Shown in pieces: positions 6,906 to 15,625 of a stretch of 64,000 nucleotides of DNA. The first letter of the stretch is position 1. Each line of letters starts with the position of its first letter. The position numbers and the translations under genes were made by a program. The notes below the pieces were generated by a model. It ran no database searches and was not told the origin of the DNA. It saw only the letters and a list, made by a program, of their open reading frames with translations. The DNA is from Mangrovibacillus cuniculi (lineage in GTDB: Bacteria; Bacillota; Bacilli; Bacillales; R1DC41), in NCBI RefSeq assembly GCF_015482585.1, contig NZ_CP049742.1, forward strand, positions 578,501 through 642,500. The letters run 5' to 3'.

Positions 6906-8106
6906 TTTGTGGCAAAAAAGAAGAGAAGAAGCGTTAAAAGAATTAAAGCGTTATGGAAGATATATGTTTAATGACCATTTGCTCGTTGTTTTCATTTTCG
7001 CGCTGGGTGGTTTAGCCTTTTATTATCAACAATGGATAGAAACATTGACCGCAAGCTTTCCTGCTGAATGGGTGTTAGCGGGTGTTCTTGGGATAGCAGT
7101 GACGTATAGCCCGTTTTATTCTTTATTAAAAGAAGCTGATATGGTGTACTGGACTCCAATGGAAAATAGGCTGAAGTCGTATTTTAAGCAAGCGATGCGT
7201 GTAAGTGTCCTGTTACAAACATTATTGGTAACCGTTTTGTATTTGGTTTTAGTTCCTTTAGAAAGAGCTATTTTAGAAACTCCGTTAGTTGTAAGGCTTT
7301 TGACCATCATATTGTTAGCAACCTTAAAATTGTGCAATGTTCTATACATAACAGAAAGAAAACAGCTAGAGAAAGAAATGCTATTTGTAACCATTTTAAG
7401 AACGGTAATGAATATCTTCCTTCTTTGGTTATATTTCGGTGTCCATTGGATAGTCGGGATTGTGGTAGGAGCAGTTTTCTACAGTATTTTGTTAATTGTT
7501 AAACGAAAGCAAAGTCAAAAATTGTTTTTACCTTGGGAGAGACTAGTGGAAGAACAACGATTACATTGGTTACGATTTTATCGTTTAGCAAATTTATTTA
7601 CGGATGTTCCAGCAATTAAAGGATCCACTAAAAGGAGAGCCTATCTTGACTTTGTTTTCACCATCTTTAAAAGTGTAAAAGAAAAGCCATACTTTTATCT
7701 AATTGGAAGAACCATCTTAAGACAAGATGAATGGTTTGGATTAATTCTTCGTTTAACGGTTCTTGGAAGTGTGTTTTTAGTTGGTATTAGTTCACCTATT
7801 TTAGGAAGTGGTCTTGCACTGTTATTTATGTGGTTAACGGCGATACAGTTACTACCGTTAGTTCATGTTCACGATCAGATGGTCTTGCAGGAACTCTATC
7901 CTGTTAAATCAGATCAAAAGCAAAAAGCAGTTCTGTTTTGGGTAAAAACCATACTATCTTTCCAGGCACTAATTTATATGATCGTTCATCTTATTATTCA
8001 TGAATACCAACATGCCATACTTATGCTTGGAATTTATGTAGTGTTTATTATTTTCTTCACAAGTATCTATGCTCCAAGAAGGTTATCTAAAAGGTTTGAA
8101 GAGTGA
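6898..8106 (+). CDS. ecsB: ABC transporter membrane subunit EcsB
   Basis: 402-residue polytopic membrane protein with hydrophobic segments grouped at about 28-70, 103-150, 162-195 and 285-395, and a cytoplasmic middle region. It matches EcsB (408 residues in B. subtilis), the permease partner of EcsA. It begins inside the ecsA 3' end (overlap 6898-6905) with GGAAGAAGAA upstream, so translation is probably coupled. It is followed 23 bp later by ecsC. Confidence 0.93.
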   Translation: MNNLWQKRREEALKELKRYGRYMFNDHLLVVFIFALGGLAFYYQQWIETLTASFPAEWVLAGVLGIAVTYSPFYSLLKEADMVYWTPMENRLKSYFKQAMRVSVLLQTLLVTVLYLVLVPLERAILETPLVVRLLTIILLATLKLCNVLYITERKQLEKEMLFVTILRTVMNIFLLWLYFGVHWIVGIVVGAVFYSILLIVKRKQSQKLFLPWERLVEEQRLHWLRFYRLANLFTDVPAIKGSTKRRAYLDFVFTIFKSVKEKPYFYLIGRTILRQDEWFGLILRLTVLGSVFLVGISSPILGSGLALLFMWLTAIQLLPLVHVHDQMVLQELYPVKSDQKQKAVLFWVKTILSFQALIYMIVHLIIHEYQHAILMLGIYVVFIIFFTSIYAPRRLSKRFEE

Positions 8107-8129
8107 ACAAACGAGGAAGGTGAATCGTT

Positions 8130-8861
8130 TTGGAAGAAAAAGAACACTTGATAGAAGAAGTAGAGCAGTGGAAGAGGCGTCAGTTTAATAAGACGTGGAT
8201 TTTAGAGAAACAAACAAAAAAAATTCAAACAAAAATGAATCATATGATACCTGAAAAAGTGAACAAAGTAATCACGGCATCCGTTAAATCAATGATTGAG
8301 ACGGTATGGAAAGGCAGTAAGTGGATACCAACAGAAATAGCTCAGCCATATCGAACAGCTGACTCGGAAAAGATTATTTCTGCCATTAGTCAACGGTATA
8401 AAAGAACAGCTTCGTTAACTGGTGCTGGAACAGGTCTAGGTGGAATTATTACAGGTATGGCAGATTTCCCATTACTTCTATCAATAAAAATTAGATTTTT
8501 ATATGAGGTGGCTAACGCATTTGGATACAATGTGAGAGATCATAAAGAACGACTATTTGTCTTACATATCTTCTTATTTGCTTTCTCGAAAGATCATATA
8601 AAAGAAGAAATGTTGACAAGGATAGAGAATTGGAATGAGACAGTTCTAGAATGGACGGATAAGGATTGGGAACAGTTCCAGCAAGAATATCGAGATCATA
8701 TTGACTTGGTGAAGTTAGCGCAATTGTTACCAGGTGTAGGTGCAATAGTGGGAGCGGTTGTCAATTACCGACTTCTACAACAATTGGCTGAAGTAACATT
8801 GAAATGTTATCAGATTCGTTGGATTGAAGAATGGAAGGAAGAAGAAAATCCCACACCATAA
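8130..8861 (+). CDS. ecsC: EcsC family protein
   Basis: 243-residue EcsC-family protein, third gene of the ecs operon. The conserved core is ASLTGAGTGLGGIITGMADFPLLLSIKIRFLYEVA (about residues 92-128), a glycine-rich amphipathic stretch, and a second one near LLPGVGAIVGAVVNY (about 196-212). B. subtilis ecsC is dispensable and its role is unknown. The start is TTG (8130), nine bases after GAGGAAGG; no ATG fits. The terminator hairpin begins inside the last codons. Confidence 0.9.
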   Translation: MEEKEHLIEEVEQWKRRQFNKTWILEKQTKKIQTKMNHMIPEKVNKVITASVKSMIETVWKGSKWIPTEIAQPYRTADSEKIISAISQRYKRTASLTGAGTGLGGIITGMADFPLLLSIKIRFLYEVANAFGYNVRDHKERLFVLHIFLFAFSKDHIKEEMLTRIENWNETVLEWTDKDWEQFQQEYRDHIDLVKLAQLLPGVGAIVGAVVNYRLLQQLAEVTLKCYQIRWIEEWKEEENPTP

Positions 8862-8882
8862 GAATGGTAGTGGGATTTTTTA
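8846..8882 (+). terminator. Terminator of the ecsABC operon
   Basis: Stem AAATCCCAC (8846-8854) and GTGGGATTT (8870-8878) then T run; the stop codon of ecsC lies in the loop. Confidence 0.85.
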
Positions 8883-8906
8883 TGAGTATAGTACTTTTAT
8901 TAGGAT

Positions 8907-10106
8907 TTAAACATGTAAAGTAACTTTTTCTTGATTATGTTTATAGGAAAGTGCAATGGTTACTAAGCATTTCGCAGCAACAAGCATTGCATCTTCGTCA
9001 AAATCAAACCTAGGATGATGATGTGGAAATGGTAACTCCACTCCTTTAGGTTTAGCACCTGTGAAAAAGAATGTTCCAGGAACGTGCTGCAAATAGTACG
9101 CAAAGTCTTCGCCACCCATTTGCATTTCCGCTTCTTCTAACAAAATTCCTGGTAAATTCTCTTTGACTACATTCACAAATAGTTCCGTACTTAAAGCTTC
9201 ATTTACTACGGCCGGATAACCTCTGTCAAACACATAATCGTAACTAGAATCATGAATGACAGACAGTCCTTTTACCACATTTTCAATTTCTTTTTCTATT
9301 TGAGTTCGGACATCTTCACTGAATGTTCTTACTGTACCAATAATTGTTGCCTTATCCGCAATAACATTAAAGGCATTATCTGCAATAAATGAGCCAACAC
9401 TAACTACTGCTGGTTCCAAAGGATTAATTCGTCTGCTAACTATTTGTTGCAGCGTATTGACAACTTGAGTCCCAATCAGAATAGAATCTCTTGTTTTATG
9501 CGGTTGAGCACCATGGCCTCCCGAACCTTGAATGGTGATTTCAAAACGATCAGCTGCCGCCATAATTGGGCCGGTTCTGTATTGTATTTTCCCAGTAGGT
9601 TCGCTTGCCCATAAATGTGTTCCAAAAACAGCATCTACGCCATTTAGACAACCATCTTCAATCATGGACTTTGCTCCGCCTGGGGCGTATTCTTCCGCAT
9701 GTTGATGGAGAAGTACAATTGTTCCTGGGAAAGAGTGTCTTTCTTCCCATAGAACTTTTGCAAGGACCATCAATGCCGCTGTATGGCCATCATGACCGCA
9801 AGCATGCATCACACCTTTGTTTCTTGAACGGTATGGTACATCATTTTCTTCTTCAATTGGTAACGCATCAAAGTCCGCACGCAACGCTATGGTTGGTCCT
9901 TCTAGATTTCCTTCAATCGTTGCAACAATACCGTTGCCGCCGACGTTTTTTCTAAAAGGAATTTGTAAGGATTTATAGAAACTTGAAATATAAGCAGCTG
10001 TTTCGGTTTCTTTAAAAGAAAGCTCTGGATTCTGATGCAGATGTCTTCTATGTAGCACCATCTCGTTAAAATAGGATTCAAGCTTCGTATAAATAGTTGT
10101 AAGCAC
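8907..10106 (-). CDS. yhaA: M20 family amidohydrolase (YhaA)
   Basis: 399-residue zinc metallopeptidase of the M20D amidohydrolase type, hydrolysing N-acyl or amide bonds of amino-acid derivatives. Metal-ligand motifs are visible: HACGHDGHTA (about 100), HQHAEEYAPGGAK (about 133), FGTHLW (about 158) and the C-terminal MGGEDFAYY, plus RRHLHQNPELSF near the N-terminus. In B. subtilis yhaA follows ecsC. The start is GTG (10106): the upstream TTG (10121) is itself part of the GGAGGAG ribosome binding site. Cytosolic; the substrate is unproven. Confidence 0.9.
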   Translation of the reverse strand: MLTTIYTKLESYFNEMVLHRRHLHQNPELSFKETETAAYISSFYKSLQIPFRKNVGGNGIVATIEGNLEGPTIALRADFDALPIEEENDVPYRSRNKGVMHACGHDGHTAALMVLAKVLWEERHSFPGTIVLLHQHAEEYAPGGAKSMIEDGCLNGVDAVFGTHLWASEPTGKIQYRTGPIMAAADRFEITIQGSGGHGAQPHKTRDSILIGTQVVNTLQQIVSRRINPLEPAVVSVGSFIADNAFNVIADKATIIGTVRTFSEDVRTQIEKEIENVVKGLSVIHDSSYDYVFDRGYPAVVNEALSTELFVNVVKENLPGILLEEAEMQMGGEDFAYYLQHVPGTFFFTGAKPKGVELPFPHHHPRFDFDEDAMLVAAKCLVTIALSYKHNQEKVTLHV

Positions 10107-10189
10107 AAAGGACTCCTCCAAATTGTAGAAATATTTTTATTATTATAGCAAGTTTATTCTTACAGTGGATAGAATTTTCCTTAAATTTA

Positions 10190-10225
10190 AAAAGTAAATC
10201 CCTTGGTGTCTATCACCAAGGGATT
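10190..10225 (-). terminator. Terminator of yhfA
   Basis: Perfect 12-bp stem AATCCCTTGGTG (10197-10208) and CACCAAGGGATT (10214-10225) with loop TCTAT; minus-strand tail is TACTTTTT. It lies between yhfA and yhaA, so the two are separate units or partly attenuated. Confidence 0.85.
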
Positions 10226-10232
10226 TTAGCAG

Positions 10233-11615
10233 TCAGATTAAAAACATCGCTACAATTGTTGTTACTACTAGACCGATGAACACAGGTTTTATATTTCTCC
10301 GTGCTAACTCAAAAGGATCAACCCCACAAATTGCAGCGGCAGGGATTAGTGCCCAAGGGATTATGGTTCCGCCACCTACCCAAATTGCTGCGATCTGCCC
10401 TAACGCAGTTAACGTTGCCGTACCTGCTCCGATTGCCGTTCCAAATAAGTCGGCTATCGAGCCCACTAGTGAAATACCTGAGAACCCTGAACCATCTAAA
10501 CCTGTAATAGCACCTACAACAGTTAAGGTTATTGCTGCCACTTGACCGGAAATTGGGACTGCACCTGCAAGAGCTAAACCTAAATCATTCACAATACCAC
10601 TAGATCCGTCTGGTAAAGAAGCTCCAATCATTGTTTCAAATCCAGTATCTCCTAAATAGAAGAAGGCGGCAATTGGAATAACAGGACCAAACACTTTAAA
10701 CCCAAATTGGAAACCATCAATTAAATAACTAGTCGTCTTCTCTAAACCTTTAGCTTTATGTGCACTTAAGGAGAGAAGTAATACTAAGATCACGGATGTG
10801 CCACCGATTAAAGCAGTTGCTGCTCCTCCTTGAAGGGAAAACAAGTACATTGCTAAGATATTTAAAGCGAACAGTACAGGTATCAAAATAGCGTAAAACT
10901 TTCTCCATGAAGAAGAGAGTGGTGACAAAGTATCTTTCGAAGGTGATTTATAAACAGTAGGATCAGCTACTAGTACACCTTTTTTCATATCTTTCTTTAA
11001 AAAATAGAAAGCGCATACAGTTGTGACAAGTCCCATTGTAAACACTAAAGGAATACTTGCCGCCATTACCTCTGAAACTGGTAGGCCTGCAGCATCTGCT
11101 GTTAATTTTGGAGCTGCTTGAATAACAAAATCACTTGATAGAGCGATTCCGTGACCGAATAAATTCATTGCCATTGCAACGCCAAGTGCCGGTAACCCTA
11201 CACGAAGTGCCACTGGAAGAAGTACAGCTCCTAAAAGCGCTACTGCAGGTGATGGCCAGAAGAACCAAGAAATAATCATCATCAGTATGCCAATTACCCA
11301 ATAGGCCAAAGCTGGTGTGCGGATTAATTTAGTGAAAGGCGTAATCATGGTGTCATTTACTTTAGAAGCAGTTAAAACTCTACTTAAAGCTACAATAATA
11401 CTAATTACCAGAATGGTTGGTAAAAGCTCTGTTATAGCGAATATAAAGCTAGAAAAAATAGAACTTACAGACATGGTTAAAGAGGAGGTGGCGTATAGTG
11501 CAATCAACCAGATTCCAACGATGGTGACAATAGTTGTATCTTTACGAAATACCATAAATCCAATAATTAATAGAATAAAGAGAACATAGAGTCCGTGTAA
11601 TAATGTCAATGTCAT
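10233..11615 (-). CDS. yhfA: YhfA-like membrane transporter
   Basis: 460-residue integral membrane protein with about 11-12 hydrophobic segments. The paired re-entrant-like stretches MNLFGHGIALSSDFVIQAAPK and TALGQIAAIWVGGGTIIPWA, in two halves of similar pattern, resemble the ion-transporter superfamily fold (citrate/dicarboxylate/TRAP-M-like carriers). It corresponds in position and size to B. subtilis YhfA (463), next to yhaA and hmoB. The substrate is unknown; proximity to an amidohydrolase suggests uptake of an acylated amino acid or organic acid, which is an inference. The start follows AAAGGAGGA. Confidence 0.75.
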   Translation of the reverse strand: MTLTLLHGLYVLFILLIIGFMVFRKDTTIVTIVGIWLIALYATSSLTMSVSSIFSSFIFAITELLPTILVISIIVALSRVLTASKVNDTMITPFTKLIRTPALAYWVIGILMMIISWFFWPSPAVALLGAVLLPVALRVGLPALGVAMAMNLFGHGIALSSDFVIQAAPKLTADAAGLPVSEVMAASIPLVFTMGLVTTVCAFYFLKKDMKKGVLVADPTVYKSPSKDTLSPLSSSWRKFYAILIPVLFALNILAMYLFSLQGGAATALIGGTSVILVLLLSLSAHKAKGLEKTTSYLIDGFQFGFKVFGPVIPIAAFFYLGDTGFETMIGASLPDGSSGIVNDLGLALAGAVPISGQVAAITLTVVGAITGLDGSGFSGISLVGSIADLFGTAIGAGTATLTALGQIAAIWVGGGTIIPWALIPAAAICGVDPFELARRNIKPVFIGLVVTTIVAMFLI

Positions 11616-11717
11616 AAAACGTGAATCCTCCTTTTAAGAAGTAGATCAAGTTAGGCAAATGCCCTAATTCGATGTACTACAACTTATGAGAATAAAGGAG
11701 AAGTGTGAATGACAAAA

Positions 11718-11744
11718 AAGAAAAAAACCGCTTAGAAGCGGTTT
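11718..11744 (-). terminator. Terminator of the YcgG-cupin/cysteine hydrolase operon
   Basis: Stem AAACCGCTT (11725-11733) and AAGCGGTTT (11736-11744); on the minus strand a seven-T tail follows. The stop codon at 11743 is inside the stem. Confidence 0.88.
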
Positions 11745-12300
11745 ATAAAAACATAAACGTTGAAGAAAGTAAATTGGATGTTGGTATCACTCTACAAAAC
11801 TCTTCATGTAAAGAAGCGAGATTTACCCTTTGAACTTCTGTTGCTGAAATCCAGTCACCTTTTATGTCAGACAATCCAAAACAATCTGTAGCGTCGCTAA
11901 CTAATAAAACGTCATAACCCAGATTCCCAGCCATTCGTACAGAGGTAGAGACGCAATGATTGGTTGTCATTCCAGTTACGATTAACTGTGTAATACCATC
12001 ATTCTCTAGTGTTTCATTTAGCGTAGTACCAATAAAAGCTGAATTTACATTCTTAACGAAGAGTTTTTCTCCTTTAACGGGCTTTAACTCTGGTATAAGG
12101 GTAAACCCATCTTTATCAGGATGAAGCAACGATTTCGGATTATTTGAAGCATGCTGTACGTGATAAACCGGAATCTGATTACTTCTGCAAGAAAGAAGAA
12201 TCTTCTCTGCATTCTTCTCTGCAAAGCCGTGTGATAAGTCACCTAAAGATGGATCTCTAAATGCTTGTTGCCAGTCAATTTGTAATAAAGCTGTTTTCAT
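11743..12300 (-). CDS. Isochorismatase-like cysteine hydrolase
   Basis: 185-residue cysteine hydrolase of the isochorismatase/nicotinamidase fold. The presumed catalytic triad is visible: Asp in LQIDWQ (residue 8), Lys in FVKNVNSAF (about 77) and Cys in TGMTTNHCVSTSVRMA (about 113), with the usual cis-peptide region before the Cys. Family members hydrolyse amides, carbamoyl groups or enol ethers (nicotinamide, N-carbamoylsarcosine, ureidoacrylate, biuret, isochorismate). The substrate is not predictable from sequence. The ATG overlaps the TGA of the upstream YcgG-cupin gene (ATGA at 12300-12297), so the two are translationally coupled and probably act on one pathway. Confidence 0.85.
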   Translation of the reverse strand: MKTALLQIDWQQAFRDPSLGDLSHGFAEKNAEKILLSCRSNQIPVYHVQHASNNPKSLLHPDKDGFTLIPELKPVKGEKLFVKNVNSAFIGTTLNETLENDGITQLIVTGMTTNHCVSTSVRMAGNLGYDVLLVSDATDCFGLSDIKGDWISATEVQRVNLASLHEEFCRVIPTSNLLSSTFMFL

Positions 12301-13406
12301 AAGGTGTTTTCCTTTAGGATGGCAATGACATAAAGACATCCTTCAGGTCCAGAAACGGAACTATGTACAGTCCCTTTTGGTAAGTAAATTCTGTCTCCAG
12401 GGAAGCACTCTGTTTCCACGTCATCGACAGTGAAAGTAATAGATCCATTTAAGATGTGTAAAATTTCATTCGTTGGGTGAGTGTGAGAAGGATGCGCTTT
12501 GTTAGGTGCGTCCGTCTGTACTTCGACATATCCAGTTCCCTCAACAGGTAATAAGGAATCCACGACCTCTTGAAGCGTTCCACCGACGTTTCGTTCAAAA
12601 GCAGCTTCGTCAAACGCTGTCTCTACTCTATATTTAACGTATTCATTTACATTATTTTCAACGGGAGCTTGTGGTGCTTGTTGTTGCATAGCTGCATGAA
12701 ATGGACATTGGGCAGGGACTTGATTATTCTCATCCGCTAAAAAATATTGCTTCCACTCACGTGTTTCTTTATCTCCATACCAGCTTAACTCAGGGTGTGG
12801 GGCAACGGTATCATATCGAACTAATCGATCACGCACCATTTTTTTTATGGCTTTACCTGCAATAGAGTCTGAATTAATCCCATCAAAAACCCAGCGAGGT
12901 TGGAAGGTAATCATAAACGTCGCAGCTTTTCGGCTAGATCTTTTCTCGTGAACAGGAGTATTACATACAACGAATATTGGCTCCCCGTTAAAGCAAAATT
13001 CCCACAAGTGATTGTCTGGATCCATTGGAATATCTGCAGGCCAAGGCTCAGAATCTATCTCGTGTAGAGCGTTTAATACACTCCAAAACTGCTTCTCATA
13101 CACTTGCATAGTTTGCGTTTCCTCTGGTTGAAAGAACGCTACAAAAGAAGTGTTTTTGCCTAAATCTCTAGACTCTTCGACATATTTACGTAGGTGAAAT
13201 GCCAATTCTTTTATATCTTCTTCTTTATTCCAGGAATCAATAAAACAAAATCGTAATGAACCTTTTTTTAAGCCCTCAACTCCTAGGATGCAAGGAAAAG
13301 GGTTATCTTCAGATAATAAGTCATCTGCAAATGATTGAAATACTTTTTTCCCCCATGTAGGAACATTTGTTAGAGGGTAAAGCTGCTTGATTGGTGTACG
13401 AGCCAT
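12297..13406 (-). CDS. YqcI/YcgG-family protein fused to a C-terminal cupin domain
   Basis: 369 residues in two parts. Residues 1-245 are a YqcI/YcgG-family domain with motifs PFPCILGVEGLKKGSLRFCF, NHLWEFCFNGEPIFVVCNTP, FQPRWVFD and a terminal CPFH (about 237). Known members include GntA, a haem-dependent guanidine N-hydroxylase of guanitoxin synthesis. Residues 270-365 are a complete cupin: motif 1 HTHPTNEILHILNG (HxHx3Ex6G) and motif 2 GDRIYLPKGTVH, so three His and one Glu metal ligands are intact. B. subtilis YcgG, as I recall it, lacks the cupin. The start ATG is 12 bases after AAAGGAGG. It is coupled to the downstream cysteine hydrolase and divergent from a LysE-type exporter, as ycgF and ycgG are paired in B. 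subtilis. N-oxidation chemistry is an inference. Confidence 0.85.
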   Translation of the reverse strand: MARTPIKQLYPLTNVPTWGKKVFQSFADDLLSEDNPFPCILGVEGLKKGSLRFCFIDSWNKEEDIKELAFHLRKYVEESRDLGKNTSFVAFFQPEETQTMQVYEKQFWSVLNALHEIDSEPWPADIPMDPDNHLWEFCFNGEPIFVVCNTPVHEKRSSRKAATFMITFQPRWVFDGINSDSIAGKAIKKMVRDRLVRYDTVAPHPELSWYGDKETREWKQYFLADENNQVPAQCPFHAAMQQQAPQAPVENNVNEYVKYRVETAFDEAAFERNVGGTLQEVVDSLLPVEGTGYVEVQTDAPNKAHPSHTHPTNEILHILNGSITFTVDDVETECFPGDRIYLPKGTVHSSVSGPEGCLYVIAILKENTL

Positions 13407-13535
13407 GTTGAGTTGTTCCCTCCTTTATTAAGACGCAGTAACAATACACTATACGAAAAAAAGAAACTTGTTATGATAACTATTTTCTCGAATAAGTATC
13501 AAGTAAGAATAGGACAAGCTTGGGGGGAAAGGATA

Positions 13536-14162
13536 TTGGAGCTTTTTATTTCATTTATTCATTTTGTCGTATTAGGAATTAGTTTGGCAGCTCCGGTTGG
13601 GCCGATAAATGTAGAGATGATTCGAAGAGGTTTATCAAACGGTTTTTATTCGTCTTGGTTAGTGGGGTTAGGAGGGATGTCAGCTGATATCGTTTTTTTA
13701 CTATTTATCCTTTTTGGAATCGCACCATTTTTACAACACCCACTAGTTCAAACTTGCATGTATGTAATTGGTTTTGGGATGCTAGTCTATTTAGGCATAA
13801 CTACTTTAAAAACGTCATTCTCTAATGAACCTATCATCCAGGATTCACCAAACAAATCTACAACTTCTTATTGGTCTGGATTCGGTATAGCTTTGTTTAA
13901 CCCTATTAATTTTGTTTTTTGGTTTGGAATCTTTGGTTCTTCGATTCAGGAACTAATGGGGAATGGTTGGGGGCATGCTTTATTTGCATGTGCTTCCCTT
14001 TTGTTAGGGATATTTCTTTGGAACTTAAATGTTGCTTTCACCGTGCATTTCTCCAGAAATTTAGTGAATGATCGCTTGTTGAAGGTTATGAATGGAGTAG
14101 CAGGAATGGCTTTAATTGGTTCTTCCGTTCCTCTACTTATAAAGTCACATCTTTTTTGGTAA
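13536..14162 (+). CDS. LysE family amino-acid exporter
   Basis: 208-residue LysE/RhtB-type exporter with six hydrophobic segments. The N-terminal GISLAAPVGPINVEMIRRGLSNGF is the family signature, and ALFNPINFVFWFGIFG is the conserved fourth-helix motif. The family exports basic or neutral amino acids and derivatives. The start is TTG (13536), 3-10 bases after GGGGGGAAAGGA, which gives the standard length; the upstream in-frame codons from 13413 would add an unrelated basic tail. It is divergent from the YcgG-cupin gene, mirroring B. subtilis ycgF/ycgG, and probably exports a substrate or product of that enzyme (inference). Confidence 0.87.
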   Translation: MELFISFIHFVVLGISLAAPVGPINVEMIRRGLSNGFYSSWLVGLGGMSADIVFLLFILFGIAPFLQHPLVQTCMYVIGFGMLVYLGITTLKTSFSNEPIIQDSPNKSTTSYWSGFGIALFNPINFVFWFGIFGSSIQELMGNGWGHALFACASLLLGIFLWNLNVAFTVHFSRNLVNDRLLKVMNGVAGMALIGSSVPLLIKSHLFW

Positions 14163-14174
14163 GCATAAATTTCC

Positions 14175-14209
14175 CCTCTCTACTAGAAACTAATACAAGT
14201 AGAGAGGTG
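14175..14209 (+). promoter_or_regulatory. Hairpin containing the Shine-Dalgarno of the sodium/amino-acid symporter gene
   Basis: Perfect 10-bp inverted repeat CCTCTCTACT (14175-14184) and AGTAGAGAGG (14198-14207), loop 13 bases, no T run after it. The 3' arm contains the AGAGAGGTG ribosome binding site of the gene starting at 14217, so the folded RNA would hide it. Confidence 0.55.
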
Positions 14210-14216
14210 AAAAGAA

Positions 14217-15590
14217 ATGGAACAAGCAAAAGAGTGGATCTCTAAAATAGCTGAATTTATCTGGGGATTTCCGATGATTACCCTTTTTATTCTTGCTGGG
14301 TTGTACATAACGGTAAGGTTAGGATTTTTACCTTTTAGACATTTTCCTCATATTATCAAAATGACGCTAGGTCAAATAGGAAAAAAGGGAGATGCTTCAA
14401 GTGGTGGTATATCGCCTTTTGCCGCGTTTACTTCCGCTCTATCCGCTACTGCAGGAGCAACCAACATAGTTGGTGTACCAGTGGCAATCGCTTTTGGTGG
14501 ACCAGGCGCTTTGTTTTGGATGTGGACAGTTGCGCTTATCGGTATGTCTACTATTTTTGCTGAGCTTGTGCTTGGGATGACGTATAGAGAGAAAAACAAA
14601 GAAGATAAGTGGGTAGGCGGGCCATATTACTATTTGTCCAAAGGGTTAAAATGGGATAAACTGGCATGGTTTTACGCATTTGGTCTCATGATTGAAATTG
14701 TCCCAAGTGTCATGGTTCAGGCAAATAGTGTAAGTGTACAATTAGAGAACGAACACGGTTTTTCTTTATTATGGATTGGAATCGTGCTTGCTATTGTTAC
14801 AGCTTTTATCGTATTCGGTGGAATAGATAGGATTGGAAAATTAAGTTCTAAATTACTGCCCGTATTTGTCATTGGATATGTTGGGTTAACTACTACAGTT
14901 ATTATCATGAATGGGGATAAGTTTGGTTCTGTATTGAAGATGATTGTCATGGATGCCTTCACTCCTTCTGCAGCAGTAGGCACATTCGCTGGTGCTTCCA
15001 TTGTACAGACTATGAGATGGGGTTTAGCAAGGGGATTATATACGAGTGAGGCTGGAATGGGTACTTCAGCGATTGCCTATGCGTCTGCTGAAACAGATAG
15101 CCCAGTCAAACAATCATTTTGGGGTATGATAGCTGTAATGATTGATACATTGGTTATTTGTACACTTACTGGATTGACCGTTATAATCACTGGTGTATGG
15201 AAAGAGTTAGAACCTAGTAAAGCTGCTTCCATGGTAACTAAAGCTTTTAAAGAAACGTTTCCTGATCAATTCAGTGCGGTAACTCTCTCTGTCTTATTAG
15301 TGTTTTTCGTACTTGCAACTGTAGGTGTCATTATCTTCTACGGTGAAAGCCAGGCAGAGCTATTGTTTGGAAAGAAAGTGAAGTATGTGATGAGAGTTGT
15401 TTATTTAATCGCAATTGTGGTAGGTGCCATGGGAGGATTGAAATTCGTTTGGGAATTGTTGGATTTAATTTTATTCTTAATCGTTGTTCCAAATATTATT
15501 GGCATTGTGTTTTTAATAAAAGTGGTGAAAGAAGCTAAAGTAAAGTATTTTGCCGATCTGTTGAAAGAGAAAAAGAAAGCTGCCAAGTAA
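14217..15590 (+). CDS. Sodium:alanine symporter family (AGCS) amino-acid carrier
   Basis: 457-residue membrane protein of the alanine/glycine:cation symporter family (AlsT, YrbD and YflA relatives). Signature regions include FTSALSATAGATNIVGVPVAIAFGGPGALFWMW (unwound helix and Na+/substrate site), GGPYYYLSKGL, and the C-terminal MRWGLARGLYTSEAGMGTSAIAYA. It imports small neutral amino acids with Na+. It lies 54 bp after the LysE-type exporter on the same strand, with its ribosome binding site inside a hairpin; a terminator overlaps its stop codon. The pairing of an exporter and an importer with the YcgG-cupin operon is the local oddity. Confidence 0.92.
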   Translation: MEQAKEWISKIAEFIWGFPMITLFILAGLYITVRLGFLPFRHFPHIIKMTLGQIGKKGDASSGGISPFAAFTSALSATAGATNIVGVPVAIAFGGPGALFWMWTVALIGMSTIFAELVLGMTYREKNKEDKWVGGPYYYLSKGLKWDKLAWFYAFGLMIEIVPSVMVQANSVSVQLENEHGFSLLWIGIVLAIVTAFIVFGGIDRIGKLSSKLLPVFVIGYVGLTTTVIIMNGDKFGSVLKMIVMDAFTPSAAVGTFAGASIVQTMRWGLARGLYTSEAGMGTSAIAYASAETDSPVKQSFWGMIAVMIDTLVICTLTGLTVIITGVWKELEPSKAASMVTKAFKETFPDQFSAVTLSVLLVFFVLATVGVIIFYGESQAELLFGKKVKYVMRVVYLIAIVVGAMGGLKFVWELLDLILFLIVVPNIIGIVFLIKVVKEAKVKYFADLLKEKKKAAK

Positions 15591-15605
15591 ACGATGGCAG
15601 CTTTC
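15575..15605 (+). terminator. Terminator of the AGCS symporter gene
   Basis: Stem GAAAGCTGCCA (15575-15585) and TGGCAGCTTTC (15595-15605); the stop codon (15588-15590) is in the loop. The T tail is poor (ATTCTGTT). Confidence 0.7.
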
Positions 15606-15625
15606 ATTCTGTTCTTAATCAAGTG

